Of a DNA stretch of 64,000 nucleotides, positions 41,754 through 50,295 are shown one piece after another. The DNA is taken from assembly GCA_965228905.1 (NCBI GenBank), contig CBDDII010000002.1, positions 310,001 to 374,000 on the forward strand. Reading direction: 5' to 3'. A program made the translations under genes and the position numbers. The notes under the pieces were generated by a model. It was not told where the DNA came from. It was given only the letters and a program-made list of their open reading frames with translations, and did no database searches. How positions within the stretch are numbered: the first letter of the stretch is position 1; each line of letters opens with the position of its first letter. The DNA comes from CALKXV01 sp965228905 (lineage in GTDB: Bacteria; Pseudomonadota; Alphaproteobacteria; Rhodobacterales; Rhodobacteraceae).

Positions 41754-42199
41754 TTCGTATCCTTCAAAAGCTCTTCAAGCCCGGACTCAAGCTGCGCAAA
41801 GGCGCTGCCAAGGCGCGCTTCTAATTCTTCCTGATGCGCTTTCGCCAAGGGCAGAAGCTCAGTCATCATGGCGCGACCTGCGGCAGTCAGCGATAGGATG
41901 ACAAGGCGGCGGTCGTCGGGGTTTTCGCGTCGCTCGATCAAGCCCGCTTCGCGCAAGCGTTTTGCGGCACGGCTGACCTCGTATTTTTCCATGGCGACTC
42001 TCGCCTCGATATCCCGCACCGAGACCTTGCCGGAATGCGCAAGGTGAACCAGCACGCGCCATTCCGGAATCGAAATACCAAATCGCTCCCGGTACAGGCG
42101 GGCCAGATCATCGCTTGTCTTCTTGGCCGCGACGGCAAGTCTGTAGGGTGTGAAGCCATAAAGATCGAAGGCAGGCAGGGCCGGAAGCTCGTCTTTCAT
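41750..42199 (-). CDS. MarR family regulator of the homogentisate cluster
   Basis: A 149-residue winged-helix protein with the core WRVLVHLAHSGKVSVRDIE, the recognition helix around EKYEVSRAAKRLREAGLIERR and the wing NPDDRRLVILSLTAAG. It is transcribed divergently from hmgA with 169 bases between the genes, which contain a palindrome exactly inside the hmgA promoter spacer. It is the likely repressor of hmgA and of its own operon with maiA. The likely inducer, homogentisate, is inferred from the pathway. Confidence 0.87.
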   Translation of the reverse strand: MKDELPALPAFDLYGFTPYRLAVAAKKTSDDLARLYRERFGISIPEWRVLVHLAHSGKVSVRDIEARVAMEKYEVSRAAKRLREAGLIERRENPDDRRLVILSLTAAGRAMMTELLPLAKAHQEELEARLGSAFAQLESGLEELLKDTK

Positions 42200-42278
42200 C
42201 GCTTTTCCTCTCGCAACCTGCAGTATCCTTCCTGGGCGTTAGGAATGCAGAGACTTCATAGCAATCGCAACAAATTTC

Positions 42279-42307
42279 TTGACGTCGTTGCGAATGCAAC
42301 GTTTATC
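42279..42307 (+). promoter_or_regulatory. hmgA promoter with palindromic operator in the spacer
   Basis: TTGACG (42279-42284) and TTTATC (42302-42307) are separated by 17 bases, and the perfect palindrome CGTTGC-GAAT-GCAACG (42286-42301) fills the spacer. A related half-site, CGCAAC, lies at 42266-42271. This is a textbook position for repression by the divergent MarR protein. Confidence 0.65.
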
Positions 42308-42368
42308 TTGCGCAGGGACGCAGGCCAATATCGCGACAGTCGGCAAGGAAAAATCGGGAGGAACCGCG

Positions 42369-43724
42369 ATGACAAAGTACGAACTGCCCCAGGGCATGAT
42401 CCGGGCTACCGATACCACCGGTACGCACGAGGGCTATATGCCCGGCTTTGGAAACGACTTTGAAACCGAGGCGCTGCCCGGGGCACTGCCGCAAGGCATG
42501 AATTCGCCCCAGAAGTGCAACTATGGCCTTTACGGTGAACAGTTGTCCGGCACGGCCTTTACCGCGCATCCGCCAGAACGGACATGGACCTATCGAATTC
42601 GCCCTTCCGTAAAGCATTCCGCCCGATATGAAAGGATTGACTTGCCGTATTGGAAGTCTGCGCCGCACACCCCCGAAAACGTCACCAGCCTTGGCCAGTA
42701 CCGTTGGGATCCGGTCGAAGCGTCGGGCGCGGAACTGACCTGGCTGACCGGTATGCGAACGATGACGACCACGGGGGATGTGAACACCCAGGTCGGCATG
42801 GCGGCGCATATCTATCTTGTGACGACCTCGATGCAAGACGCCTATTTCTATTCGGCAGACAGCGAGTTGCTTGTCGTGCCGCAGCAGGGCAAACTGCGGT
42901 TCGCGACCGAGTTGGGAGTCATCGACATTGAACCGCAGGAAATCGCGATCATCCCGCGCGGTCTGGTCTATCGGGTCGAGGTTCTGGATGGCCCGTGCCG
43001 GGGTTTCGTCTGCGAAAACTATGGACAAAAGTTCGAGATGCCCGCGCGCGGCCCCATTGGTGCCAACGCACTTGCCAACCCGCGTGACTTCAAGGCGCCC
43101 GTCGCGGCCTTCGAGGATCGAGAAGTACCATCGACGCTCACTATCAAATGGTGCGGTCAGTTTCATGAGACCCGGATCGCCCAGTCGCCGCTCGATGTTG
43201 TCGCCTGGCATGGCAACTATGCGCCTTACAAGTACGACCTGAAGACCTATTGCCCGGTTGGTGCGATCCTGTTCGATCATCCGGACCCGTCGATCTTCAC
43301 CGTGCTCACCGCACCTTCAGGCATGCCTGGAACGGCGAACATCGACTTCGTCCTGTTCCGCGACCGGTGGATGGTGGCCGAAAACACCTTTCGTCCGCCC
43401 TGGTATCACAAGAACATCATGTCGGAGCTGATGGGCAACATTCATGGCCAGTACGATGCCAAGCCGCAGGGGTTCGTTCCCGGGGGCATGTCGCTTCACA
43501 ACATGATGCTGCCGCACGGCCCGGACAAGCAGGCGTTTGAAGGCGCTTCGAACTCCAACCTTGGGCCGGACAAGCTGGAGAACACCATGTCCTTCATGTT
43601 CGAAACCCGCTTTCCCCAGCACCTGACGGAATTCGCCGGCAAGGAGGCACCACTTCAGGACGACTATATTGATTGCTGGGAGAGCCTGGAGAAAAAGTTC
43701 GATGGAACACCGGGATTGAAGTAG
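42369..43724 (+). CDS. hmgA: Homogentisate 1,2-dioxygenase
   Basis: A 451-residue enzyme, the usual length. The ATG at 42369 follows GGGAGGAACCGCG. Family sequence starts at about residue 24 ([18 protein letters not shown]), with [10 protein letters not shown] soon after. The iron-binding region lies around [18 protein letters not shown] and [15 protein letters not shown] in the C-terminal third, with His and Glu ligands. It opens the ring of homogentisate to 4-maleylacetoacetate, using iron(II) and oxygen. It is followed after 44 bases by a flavin hydroxylase gene with its own strong ribosome site. Confidence 0.96.
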   Translation: MTKYELPQGMIRATDTTGTHEGYMPGFGNDFETEALPGALPQGMNSPQKCNYGLYGEQLSGTAFTAHPPERTWTYRIRPSVKHSARYERIDLPYWKSAPHTPENVTSLGQYRWDPVEASGAELTWLTGMRTMTTTGDVNTQVGMAAHIYLVTTSMQDAYFYSADSELLVVPQQGKLRFATELGVIDIEPQEIAIIPRGLVYRVEVLDGPCRGFVCENYGQKFEMPARGPIGANALANPRDFKAPVAAFEDREVPSTLTIKWCGQFHETRIAQSPLDVVAWHGNYAPYKYDLKTYCPVGAILFDHPDPSIFTVLTAPSGMPGTANIDFVLFRDRWMVAENTFRPPWYHKNIMSELMGNIHGQYDAKPQGFVPGGMSLHNMMLPHGPDKQAFEGASNSNLGPDKLENTMSFMFETRFPQHLTEFAGKEAPLQDDYIDCWESLEKKFDGTPGLK

Positions 43725-43768
43725 GTTTCACTGGGTTCTGGCCGCAGGTTTTCTAGGAGGAGAAACCT

Positions 43769-45397
43769 ATGCCGTTGGATGATCGTTACCGGTTGGCCTT
43801 CCGGCTTTACCCCTACGTGCGATCCGGCGATCAGGATGCCGAGAAACCCGTGCGCCATCCCGTTGTGGTGATGGGGGGAGGGCCGATCGGGGTGGCCACT
43901 GCGCTTGACCTTGGGCTGCAGGGAATCCCGGTTGTGGTACTGGATGACCACGAAGGCATCGGGCAGGGCTCGCGCGCGATTTGCTTTTCCAAACGCTCGC
44001 TAGAGATTGCGAACCGTTTCGGATGTGCAGACCCGATGCTGAGCAAGGGCGTGGTCTGGAACGTCGGGAAGGTTTTCCACGAAGACCGCAAGGTCTATGA
44101 ATTCAACCTGCTGCCGGAAGAAGGTCACCGTTTCCCGGCATTCATCAACTTGCAGCAGCCTTATTTCGAAAAGTTTCTGGTCGAGCGTGTTCGGGAGGCG
44201 CAAGCCGCAGGTGCCCCGATTGATCTGCGCGGCAAGAACCGTGTCGACAGCGTCGACGTGAAAAACGACCATATTGGCATCAACATCACCACGCCCGACG
44301 GCCCATATACGATCCTTGCAGATTGGTTGATCGGGGCCGACGGGGCAGCTTCGCCGTTGCGCGGAATGATGGGCCTCAATTTTGAAGGTCGTGTCTTTCA
44401 GGACCGGTTCCTCATCGCCGATATCAGGATGCTGAAGAACGACTTCCCGACCGAGCGCTGGTTCTGGTTCGAACCCTCGCACAAGGCCGGGGCTTCGACC
44501 CTGCTTCACAAGCAGCCTGACGGCGTTTGGCGTGTCGATTTCCAGATCGGGTGGGATATTGATCGCGACGAGGAACTGAAAGAGCAAAACGTCCGCAAGC
44601 GTCTCGATGCGATGCTTGGGCCGGATATCGAATACGAACTGGTCTGGAGCTCGATCTACACGTTTCAATGTCGGCGGATGGAACAGTTTCGCCACGGAAG
44701 GGTGATTTTTGCCGGCGACTCGGCACACCAGGTCAGCCCCTTCGGTGCGCGCGGCGCGAACTCGGGAATGCAGGATGTCGACAACCTTGGCTGGAAACTG
44801 GGGATGGTGATCCGGGGTGAGGCACCAGACAGCCTGATGAACAGTTACCACGAAGAACGCGCCTTCGGGGCGGATGAGAACATCCTGAACTCGACCCGTT
44901 CCACGGATTTCATCACACCCAAATCGAAGATGAGCCATGTGTTCCGCAATGCGGTACTCGGCCTTGCCCAACAGTATGAATTCGCCCGCCCCTTGGTGAA
45001 CTCGGGGCGCCTTTCGGTGCCCTGTACCTATGATGGCCTTTCCTTGAACGGTGAAGACGCGTTGCCGGGCGGCCCGTCCCGTACTCGCCCCGGCAGTCCA
45101 TGCCCCGACGCCCCATTCGGCGGTGGCTTCCTTCTTGACGCACTGGGGGGCGGCTTCAAAATCCTGACCGTTGATGCCGACGCCCCGGACGAAGTGCGCG
45201 AAGACGGCGTGACCGCGACACGCATGGCGATCTCGACCGGGGATGATGCGTCGGGTGCCTTGACCGAACGTTATCTTGGGGCCGCAAAAAGCGCCGTCTA
45301 TCTGATCCGCCCAGATCAGCACGTAGTCGCCCGTTGGAGCAGCTTTGACGAAGCCGCTGTGAAGGCTTCTCTTCGCAAGGCCTGTGGAAAGGAGTGA
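43769..45397 (+). CDS. FAD-dependent aromatic hydroxylase (MhpA/MhaA-like)
   Basis: A 542-residue group A flavin monooxygenase. The FAD-binding GGGPIG is at residues 36-41 (VVVMGGGPIGVATALDLG), the middle DG motif is in LIGADGAASPLRG and the second FAD motif is GRVIFAGDSAHQVSPFGARG. It hydroxylates a phenolic ring using NAD(P)H and oxygen. Placement behind hmgA and next to a DUF2783 protein resembles the 3-hydroxyphenylacetate 6-hydroxylase pair (MhaA with small MhaB) that forms homogentisate in Pseudomonas. A 3-(3-hydroxyphenyl)propionate-type substrate is the alternative. GGAGGAG precedes the ATG. Confidence 0.85.
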   Translation: MPLDDRYRLAFRLYPYVRSGDQDAEKPVRHPVVVMGGGPIGVATALDLGLQGIPVVVLDDHEGIGQGSRAICFSKRSLEIANRFGCADPMLSKGVVWNVGKVFHEDRKVYEFNLLPEEGHRFPAFINLQQPYFEKFLVERVREAQAAGAPIDLRGKNRVDSVDVKNDHIGINITTPDGPYTILADWLIGADGAASPLRGMMGLNFEGRVFQDRFLIADIRMLKNDFPTERWFWFEPSHKAGASTLLHKQPDGVWRVDFQIGWDIDRDEELKEQNVRKRLDAMLGPDIEYELVWSSIYTFQCRRMEQFRHGRVIFAGDSAHQVSPFGARGANSGMQDVDNLGWKLGMVIRGEAPDSLMNSYHEERAFGADENILNSTRSTDFITPKSKMSHVFRNAVLGLAQQYEFARPLVNSGRLSVPCTYDGLSLNGEDALPGGPSRTRPGSPCPDAPFGGGFLLDALGGGFKILTVDADAPDEVREDGVTATRMAISTGDDASGALTERYLGAAKSAVYLIRPDQHVVARWSSFDEAAVKASLRKACGKE

Positions 45398-45402
45398 GCC
45401 TC

Positions 45403-45624
45403 ATGTCGTTGAATACCAACGCGAATATCGCCAACCCGGACGAGTTTTATGCAGAGTTGCTAGAGGCTCACGAAGGCCTGTCTGACGATGAAAGCGCATC
45501 GCTGAACGCCCGGCTTGTTCTTTTGTTGGCCAATCACATTGGCGACCGGAACATTCTGTCAGAAGCAATCAGCGCGGCACGATCAGACCCTCGGTTGCGC
45601 ATGGGCGAACACGACACGGTCTGA
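45403..45624 (+). CDS. DUF2783 small protein, probable partner of the flavin hydroxylase
   Basis: A 73-residue helical protein (ANPDEFYAELLEAHEGLSDD near the start, LNARLVLLLANHIGD in the middle). A GTG at 45394 overlaps the hydroxylase stop, but the ATG at 45403 has GGAG eight bases upstream and is preferred. DUF2783 proteins are typically found beside such flavin hydroxylases. A coupling role, as for MhaB, is inferred. Confidence 0.75.
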   Translation: MSLNTNANIANPDEFYAELLEAHEGLSDDESASLNARLVLLLANHIGDRNILSEAISAARSDPRLRMGEHDTV

Positions 45625-45648
45625 GTTGAAAACGCGCCGATCAAGCGG

Positions 45649-47016
45649 TCAATAAAAGTACCGCAACCAGATATAAACGTTCGCGATCATGAGGGTGAGG
45701 ATCATGATCGGGAAGGCCAGTATTGCGAATTTTACAAACCCTATCGGCTGTTTGGCTTTCTCGGCGAAGGCGGCGACGGTCAGGTTCGCGCTTGCGCCCA
45801 AAAGTGTGCCGTTGCCGCCAAGACATGCGCCCAGGGCAAGCGACCACCAAAGCGGCTCGATCGCGTCAGCGCCACCAAAGGTATCCGAGGTCGACTCGAT
45901 AAGCGGGATCATCGTGGCAACGAAGGGGATGTTGTCCAGGATCGCCGACAGGATGCCCGAGGCCCAGAAGATGAAAAACGCGGTCCACATCATGTCGCCT
46001 TCGGTGATTTCCAGCACCTTGGTGCCGAAGAACTCCAACAGGCCGACATGCTCCACACCGGCAACGATGACAAAAAGGCCGCCGAAAAAGAAGATCGTGA
46101 CCCACTCGACCTCACCGAAAATGTGGTGAACGGACTCTGACTGCTGCTCGCCATGTTGATGTCCATAGGCCAGAAGCATCAACAAGGCAGCACCCGCAAG
46201 CGCTGATGTGCCGGGTTGGATGCCATAGCCGTGGCCAAGCGTGAAACCAAGAAGAACCAACGCCAGAACGGACAGGGATTTGACCATCAACCGTACGTCG
46301 GTGATCGCCTCTTTTTCGTTGAAGCGCATGATTTTTGCGGAAGCCGACGCCGGGATCGCCGACAGCGCACGGCGGTTCATCAGGTAGATGATGAATGTCA
46401 GGACGACGAGGCAGATCGCGGAGATCGGCGCGAGGTTCATGACGAAGTCGTTGAAACTGAGGTTCGCCGCCGAGCCGATGATGATGTTCGGCGGATCCCC
46501 GATCAGCGTGGCCGTCCCGCCGACGTTCGAGGCAAGGATTTCAGCAAAGAAGAATGGAAACACGGGTGTGTCCAGGGCATCGGTGATCAAAAGCGTAATC
46601 GGTGCGATGAGAAGGACGGTGGTGACGTTGTCGAGCAATGCGGAAAAGACTGCGGTGATCAGCGTGAGCATGATCAGTATGCCAGTCGGATTGGCCTTGA
46701 CCACCTTGGCGGCCTTGATTGCCACATACTGGAACAGGCCGCACTTGCTGGTAATCGCCACGATGACCATCATGCCGATCAACAAGGCAAGCGTATTGGC
46801 GTCCACACCATCGACGGCCTGCTCTTGGTTAAGAATGCCGAAAAGCACCATCAGCGACGCGCCAAGCATCGCAAGGATCGCGCGGTTTACCTTTTCGGTG
46901 ACCAGCACCGCGTAGACGGCGACCAGAATTCCTGTGGCGATCCAAAGTGGGTCGATGCCCAAAAGCTGTGGGACGGAGAACACTTGGTCTCCATGCGATA
47001 CTGAATGATCGGTCAA
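45649..47016 (-). CDS. ArsB/NhaD-type ion antiporter (IT superfamily permease)
   Basis: A 455-residue membrane protein with 11-12 hydrophobic segments. Two inverted halves carry the characteristic SALLDNVTTVLLIAPI with NVGGTATLIGDPPN, and SAILDNIPFVATMIP with CLGGNGTLLGASAN. These motifs are shared by ArsB, NhaD and P-protein transporters. It probably exchanges sodium or another ion against protons. The start is a TTG at 47016. A GTG at 46983 with GGAG five bases upstream is a good alternative (444 residues). It lies 23 bases downstream of the CBS-domain gene in one operon. Confidence 0.85.
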   Translation of the reverse strand: MTDHSVSHGDQVFSVPQLLGIDPLWIATGILVAVYAVLVTEKVNRAILAMLGASLMVLFGILNQEQAVDGVDANTLALLIGMMVIVAITSKCGLFQYVAIKAAKVVKANPTGILIMLTLITAVFSALLDNVTTVLLIAPITLLITDALDTPVFPFFFAEILASNVGGTATLIGDPPNIIIGSAANLSFNDFVMNLAPISAICLVVLTFIIYLMNRRALSAIPASASAKIMRFNEKEAITDVRLMVKSLSVLALVLLGFTLGHGYGIQPGTSALAGAALLMLLAYGHQHGEQQSESVHHIFGEVEWVTIFFFGGLFVIVAGVEHVGLLEFFGTKVLEITEGDMMWTAFFIFWASGILSAILDNIPFVATMIPLIESTSDTFGGADAIEPLWWSLALGACLGGNGTLLGASANLTVAAFAEKAKQPIGFVKFAILAFPIMILTLMIANVYIWLRYFY

Positions 47017-47039
47017 GTTTGTGGTCCGGTTACTAGTGG

Positions 47040-47528
47040 TTAACTCAGCGCGTGGTCCAACAGAGAGTTGGCGCTTACGGTGCCGACGAAGCGGTTCGTA
47101 GAGGGTTCGACAAGGATGACGTGGCGCTTGTATCTGTGGATCAGGAAGATGCCTTCCATCACCGGGGTGTCGGGGGCGGTGACGGGGATATTGGCCGGGT
47201 TCGAGGTGTGATCGCCCACCCGTTCCTTATTGAGTTGCGCAATCCGTTCCTTGAAGTCTTCTTTCGTCAGTTCCATGAAGCTCAGGTTACTGATGGGCAC
47301 GCGCGTGGATTCCGAACTCATCCCGATCAGTGCCGCCCTCGGTAGAAGCATCTTTACCAATGTCGGTGCCGTGAACACGCCCACATAGCCGCCAGACTGA
47401 TCGACAACGGGAAGAAACCTTGCCCGGCTTTCCCGCATGATTTCAAATGCTTTTGCGACGGTTTCGTCGGGATGTATTGTCAGTTGGTTGTCGGTCGGGA
47501 TCATGACATCCCTGCAAGTTAGGCCCAT
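47040..47528 (-). CDS. CBS-domain protein
   Basis: A 162-residue protein made of two CBS motifs: TVAKAFEIMRESRARFLPVVDQSGGYVGVFT (about residues 22-52) and a second near ITAPDTPVMEGIFLIHRYKRHVILVEPSTNRFVGTVS (about 113-150), the quoted strings being read here as approximate spans. CBS pairs bind adenine nucleotides and gate channels or transporters. Because its gene directly precedes the antiporter gene, it is probably a cytoplasmic energy or ionic-strength sensor for that transporter. Confidence 0.82.
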   Translation of the reverse strand: MGLTCRDVMIPTDNQLTIHPDETVAKAFEIMRESRARFLPVVDQSGGYVGVFTAPTLVKMLLPRAALIGMSSESTRVPISNLSFMELTKEDFKERIAQLNKERVGDHTSNPANIPVTAPDTPVMEGIFLIHRYKRHVILVEPSTNRFVGTVSANSLLDHALS

Positions 47529-47787
47529 ACTGTTCCCCGATTATCGGCCATTCAGGCGCGATGGCTGTCCAGGCGCTTGCCAATGCGAAATCCCAAGGCT
47601 TGCACCCCCGGTTTCGCGAACGATTCTGCTAGCAGGCGTCTCATTCCACCGAACTCTGGGAATTGCCACCCTTTCAACAAAATTTTGGGTACTTTTTGAT
47701 CGGGCGTCGCTTCGTCACGGCAAACAAGCCCCGTGTTTGCAAAGCGCTGTTTGCAGGGGGTATCGATAATGCACTTGGGAAAGGCTG

Positions 47788-48468
47788 TCAGGAAAAGTAC
47801 TCGGAGTGAGCCGCATAGATTTCTTCGATAGCACCGTCAAGCCGACTGAGATGCCTGCGAACGATGGACAAGAGCTTGGTCTCGTCACGGTTCTTAAGCG
47901 CCTGGGCAATTTCCTCGTGGTCGGCGAGAACAGCCGAAACTTCGTTTTCACGCGCAAGGCTTAGCACGCAAAGTCGGTCCACCTGTTGCTTGCACCGTGC
48001 GACGGTTTCAAAGGCAAGGGGGTGGCCCCCAAGTTCGCAGATCGTCTTGTGAAAATGATAGTCCAGTGCATGGAACTGGTTGATCTGACCCTTGTCGATG
48101 GCCGCGCGCTGTTCGGCGATATTCTTGTCGAGGATCGATGCGCTTTCGTCCTCCCACACCTCGCAGGCCCTCGCCATGACTTCCAATTCAACGGCCATGC
48201 GAACGAAACGCGCATTGTTGATCTGTTCCAGCGAAAACTGGCGTACGATGGTTGCCCTTTGCGGGCGGATCGACAAGAGGTCGAGATTGGCAAGCCGGTT
48301 GAAGGCGTCGCGCGCCGGCTGTCGCGAAACGCCAAGACGGTTGGCGACATCGGCTTCGGAAATCTTTGTGCCTGGCAAGAGTTTCAGCGAGAGAATCTCT
48401 TCGTGAAGTGTCTCGAAGACCAGGTCAGCAGTCGTCCGCGGCGCGATCTTTTCTGGGTTGTTTTCCAT
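47788..48468 (-). CDS. GntR family regulator (FadR/FCD subfamily)
   Basis: A 226-residue protein from the ATG at 48468, which follows AAGGGAG. The N-terminal winged helix (residues 12-75) shows GTKISEADVANRLGVSRQPARDAF and the C-terminal FCD domain holds a metal-binding set of Asp/His in ALDYHFHKTICELGG and VLADHEEIAQAL. It is divergent from the TRAP operon that starts at 48706 and probably represses it in the absence of a sugar-acid-like ligand. Upstream of the chosen start an open frame runs to 48552, but no ribosome site supports it. Confidence 0.87.
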   Translation of the reverse strand: MENNPEKIAPRTTADLVFETLHEEILSLKLLPGTKISEADVANRLGVSRQPARDAFNRLANLDLLSIRPQRATIVRQFSLEQINNARFVRMAVELEVMARACEVWEDESASILDKNIAEQRAAIDKGQINQFHALDYHFHKTICELGGHPLAFETVARCKQQVDRLCVLSLARENEVSAVLADHEEIAQALKNRDETKLLSIVRRHLSRLDGAIEEIYAAHSEYFS

Positions 48469-48580
48469 CTCACTCCCTTGGGATCGGCGCCGTTTATCGT
48501 TGTTTTTCAAAGATTGATACCCTTCAAACTCGAAACAACATTCCCCGGGCATCGAAACACGCAGATTGCAAAATCCGCTG

Positions 48581-48614
48581 TTGACAAAACTGGGATACTA
48601 CCATCCTGATACTA
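48581..48614 (+). promoter_or_regulatory. TTGACA box and GATACTA direct repeats upstream of the TRAP operon
   Basis: TTGACA lies at 48581-48586. GATACTA occurs twice, at 48594-48600 and 48608-48614, 14 bases apart, and GGAT/ATCC forms a short inverted repeat around the first copy. The positions suit a GntR operator between the divergent genes. No certain -10 box is seen. Confidence 0.35.
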
Positions 48615-48705
48615 TCGGTCAGAGTCGGGGGAGAGCAAGAGGCCCGGTTCGACAAGAAGCAAATGAAGCCTGTGTCACAGGCCAAGCCATTCCAGGGAGG
48701 AAACC

Positions 48706-49689
48706 ATGCTCAATGGCATTTCAAAAACGTTGATCGGAGCGGCTGTTGCCGTGTCGGTTGTAAGCACGACAGCGATTGCCGCTGACTGGCGCGGGTGGAA
48801 CATCCACGTCGACGGCTACCCGAATACGGTCGCGATGGATAAGTTCGCCGAGCTTGTGGAAGAGAAAACCGGCGGCGAAATCACGCTCCAGATGTTCCAC
48901 GGCGGCACGCTTGGCAGCCAGCCCGACGCCATCGAACAGGTCCGTCTTGGCGGTCTTGAGATCGGCAACTTCAACCTCGGCCCCATCGGCCCGATCGCGC
49001 CCGAGGCCAACGTCGTCTCGCTGCCTTTCATCTTCAAGGACGTGCCGCACATGTTCCGCGTGATGAACGGCGAAGGTGGTCAGGCAATTTCTGATGGTAT
49101 GGCCAAGAAGGGGCTTGTCGCCCTGGCTTGGTATGACTCTGGTGCGCGGTCATTCTACAATGGCACGAAGCCGATTAATGCGCCCGAGGACGTGGCCGGC
49201 ATGAAGGTTCGGGTCATGAACAACGATCTTTATTCAGGGATGATTGCAGAGCTTGGCGGCAACCCGTCGCCGATGGCCTTCTCCGAAGTCTATCAGTCGC
49301 TGAAGACCGGCGTGGTCGACGGGGCCGAGAACAACTGGCCATCTTACGAGTCGACCGGCCACTTCGAGGTGGCGGGCTATTACTCGCTCAGCCAACACCT
49401 TATCATCCCGGAGTGCGTCTGCATCAACGCCGATGTCTATAACGGTCTTTCCGACGACCATAAGGCGGCGTTGAAAGAAGCAGCGATGGAATCGTCCGAG
49501 CTTCAGCGCGAACTTTGGGCTGCACGGGCCGAGTCGAGCCGCGAAAAGGTGATCGCCGCCGGCGTCAAGTTCAACGAGATCGAGAACAAACTGCCGTTCC
49601 AGGAAGCCATGGCCCCGGTCTATGACAAGTATCTGGAAGCCAACCCGGACCTGCGCCCGCTGGTCGAGTTGATCCAGACGACCGAGTGA
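48706..49689 (+). CDS. TRAP transporter substrate-binding protein, DctP family
   Basis: A 327-residue periplasmic protein with GGGAGGAAACC before the ATG and a signal peptide cleaved near IAA-DWRG (residues 25-26). Family features are DAIEQVRLGGLEIGNFN, the ligand-binding Arg in AGMKVRVMNN and the KTGVVDGAENNWPSYEST segment, which is typical of DctP proteins for sugar acids or dicarboxylates. It feeds the DctQ and DctM subunits encoded next and is controlled, by position, by the divergent GntR protein. Confidence 0.92.
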   Translation: MLNGISKTLIGAAVAVSVVSTTAIAADWRGWNIHVDGYPNTVAMDKFAELVEEKTGGEITLQMFHGGTLGSQPDAIEQVRLGGLEIGNFNLGPIGPIAPEANVVSLPFIFKDVPHMFRVMNGEGGQAISDGMAKKGLVALAWYDSGARSFYNGTKPINAPEDVAGMKVRVMNNDLYSGMIAELGGNPSPMAFSEVYQSLKTGVVDGAENNWPSYESTGHFEVAGYYSLSQHLIIPECVCINADVYNGLSDDHKAALKEAAMESSELQRELWAARAESSREKVIAAGVKFNEIENKLPFQEAMAPVYDKYLEANPDLRPLVELIQTTE

Positions 49690-49702
49690 TCGTAAGCTAA
49701 GT

Positions 49703-49730
49703 TCACGCCCCCTGAATGCGGGGGGCGTGA
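49703..49730 (+). other. Intercistronic hairpin after second TRAP binding-protein gene
   Basis: TCACGCCCCC (49703-49712) pairs perfectly with GGGGGCGTGA (49721-49730) across an 8-base loop. No T-run follows and the DctQ gene starts 19 bases later. The position is the same as the hairpins in the other two transporter operons of this window. Confidence 0.6.
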
Positions 49731-49749
49731 TCTGACGAGGGGCAATTTA

Positions 49750-50286
49750 ATGACAGAACCGGACCCAGAGGGTAGGCCCTGGGATTTCATGACGCCGATC
49801 GACAGGTTGCTGGACGGCATTGCCTGGCTCTGCCGCCTTGTGACCGGTCTGTCGCTCGTTACCCTTACGGTAATTTTCGGATGGCTGGTCTATGGTCGCT
49901 ATGTTCTGAACGCGACGCCGACCTGGGTCGAGCAGGCCGCGCTACTTCTTGTCATGGTCATCGCCTTCCTCGGGGCCGCTGTCGGTGTCCATGAGCACAG
50001 CCATCTTTCTGTGAACGTGTTCCGCAGTGCGGTTTCGCCAAGGGTCAGAACGGTCTTTGTCGTAGTTACGGATCTTGCCCTCGCAGGGTTCGGTGCGTTG
50101 ATGCTGATCTACGGTGCAAAACTCACGATCTTCAAATGGGGCTCGATGATCCCCCTTATCCAATTGCCGGAGGGCCTGCGTTCCTTGCCCCTGACTGTGG
50201 GCGGTGCGTTGATCCTGTTGTTTTCCCTGGGACACCTCATGCGGCTCGCTCTTGGGCGGGACCAGCGTCTGGACACCATTCAATAG
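49750..50286 (+). CDS. TRAP transporter small membrane subunit, DctQ family
   Basis: A 178-residue protein with four hydrophobic segments (about 32-55, 62-80, 101-122 and 142-162), the standard DctQ plan, and the TPTWVEQAALLLVMVIAFLGAA motif region near residue 58. GAGGGGCAATTTA precedes the ATG. The DctM gene follows after 9 bases. Confidence 0.88.
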   Translation: MTEPDPEGRPWDFMTPIDRLLDGIAWLCRLVTGLSLVTLTVIFGWLVYGRYVLNATPTWVEQAALLLVMVIAFLGAAVGVHEHSHLSVNVFRSAVSPRVRTVFVVVTDLALAGFGALMLIYGAKLTIFKWGSMIPLIQLPEGLRSLPLTVGGALILLFSLGHLMRLALGRDQRLDTIQ

Positions 50287-50295
50287 GGGCGTTTG

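Noticed and set aside
44000..45322. Long open frame (440 codons) opposite the flavin hydroxylase
   Set aside because: The plus-strand product has both FAD motifs; the antisense frame has no ribosome site or recognisable motif.
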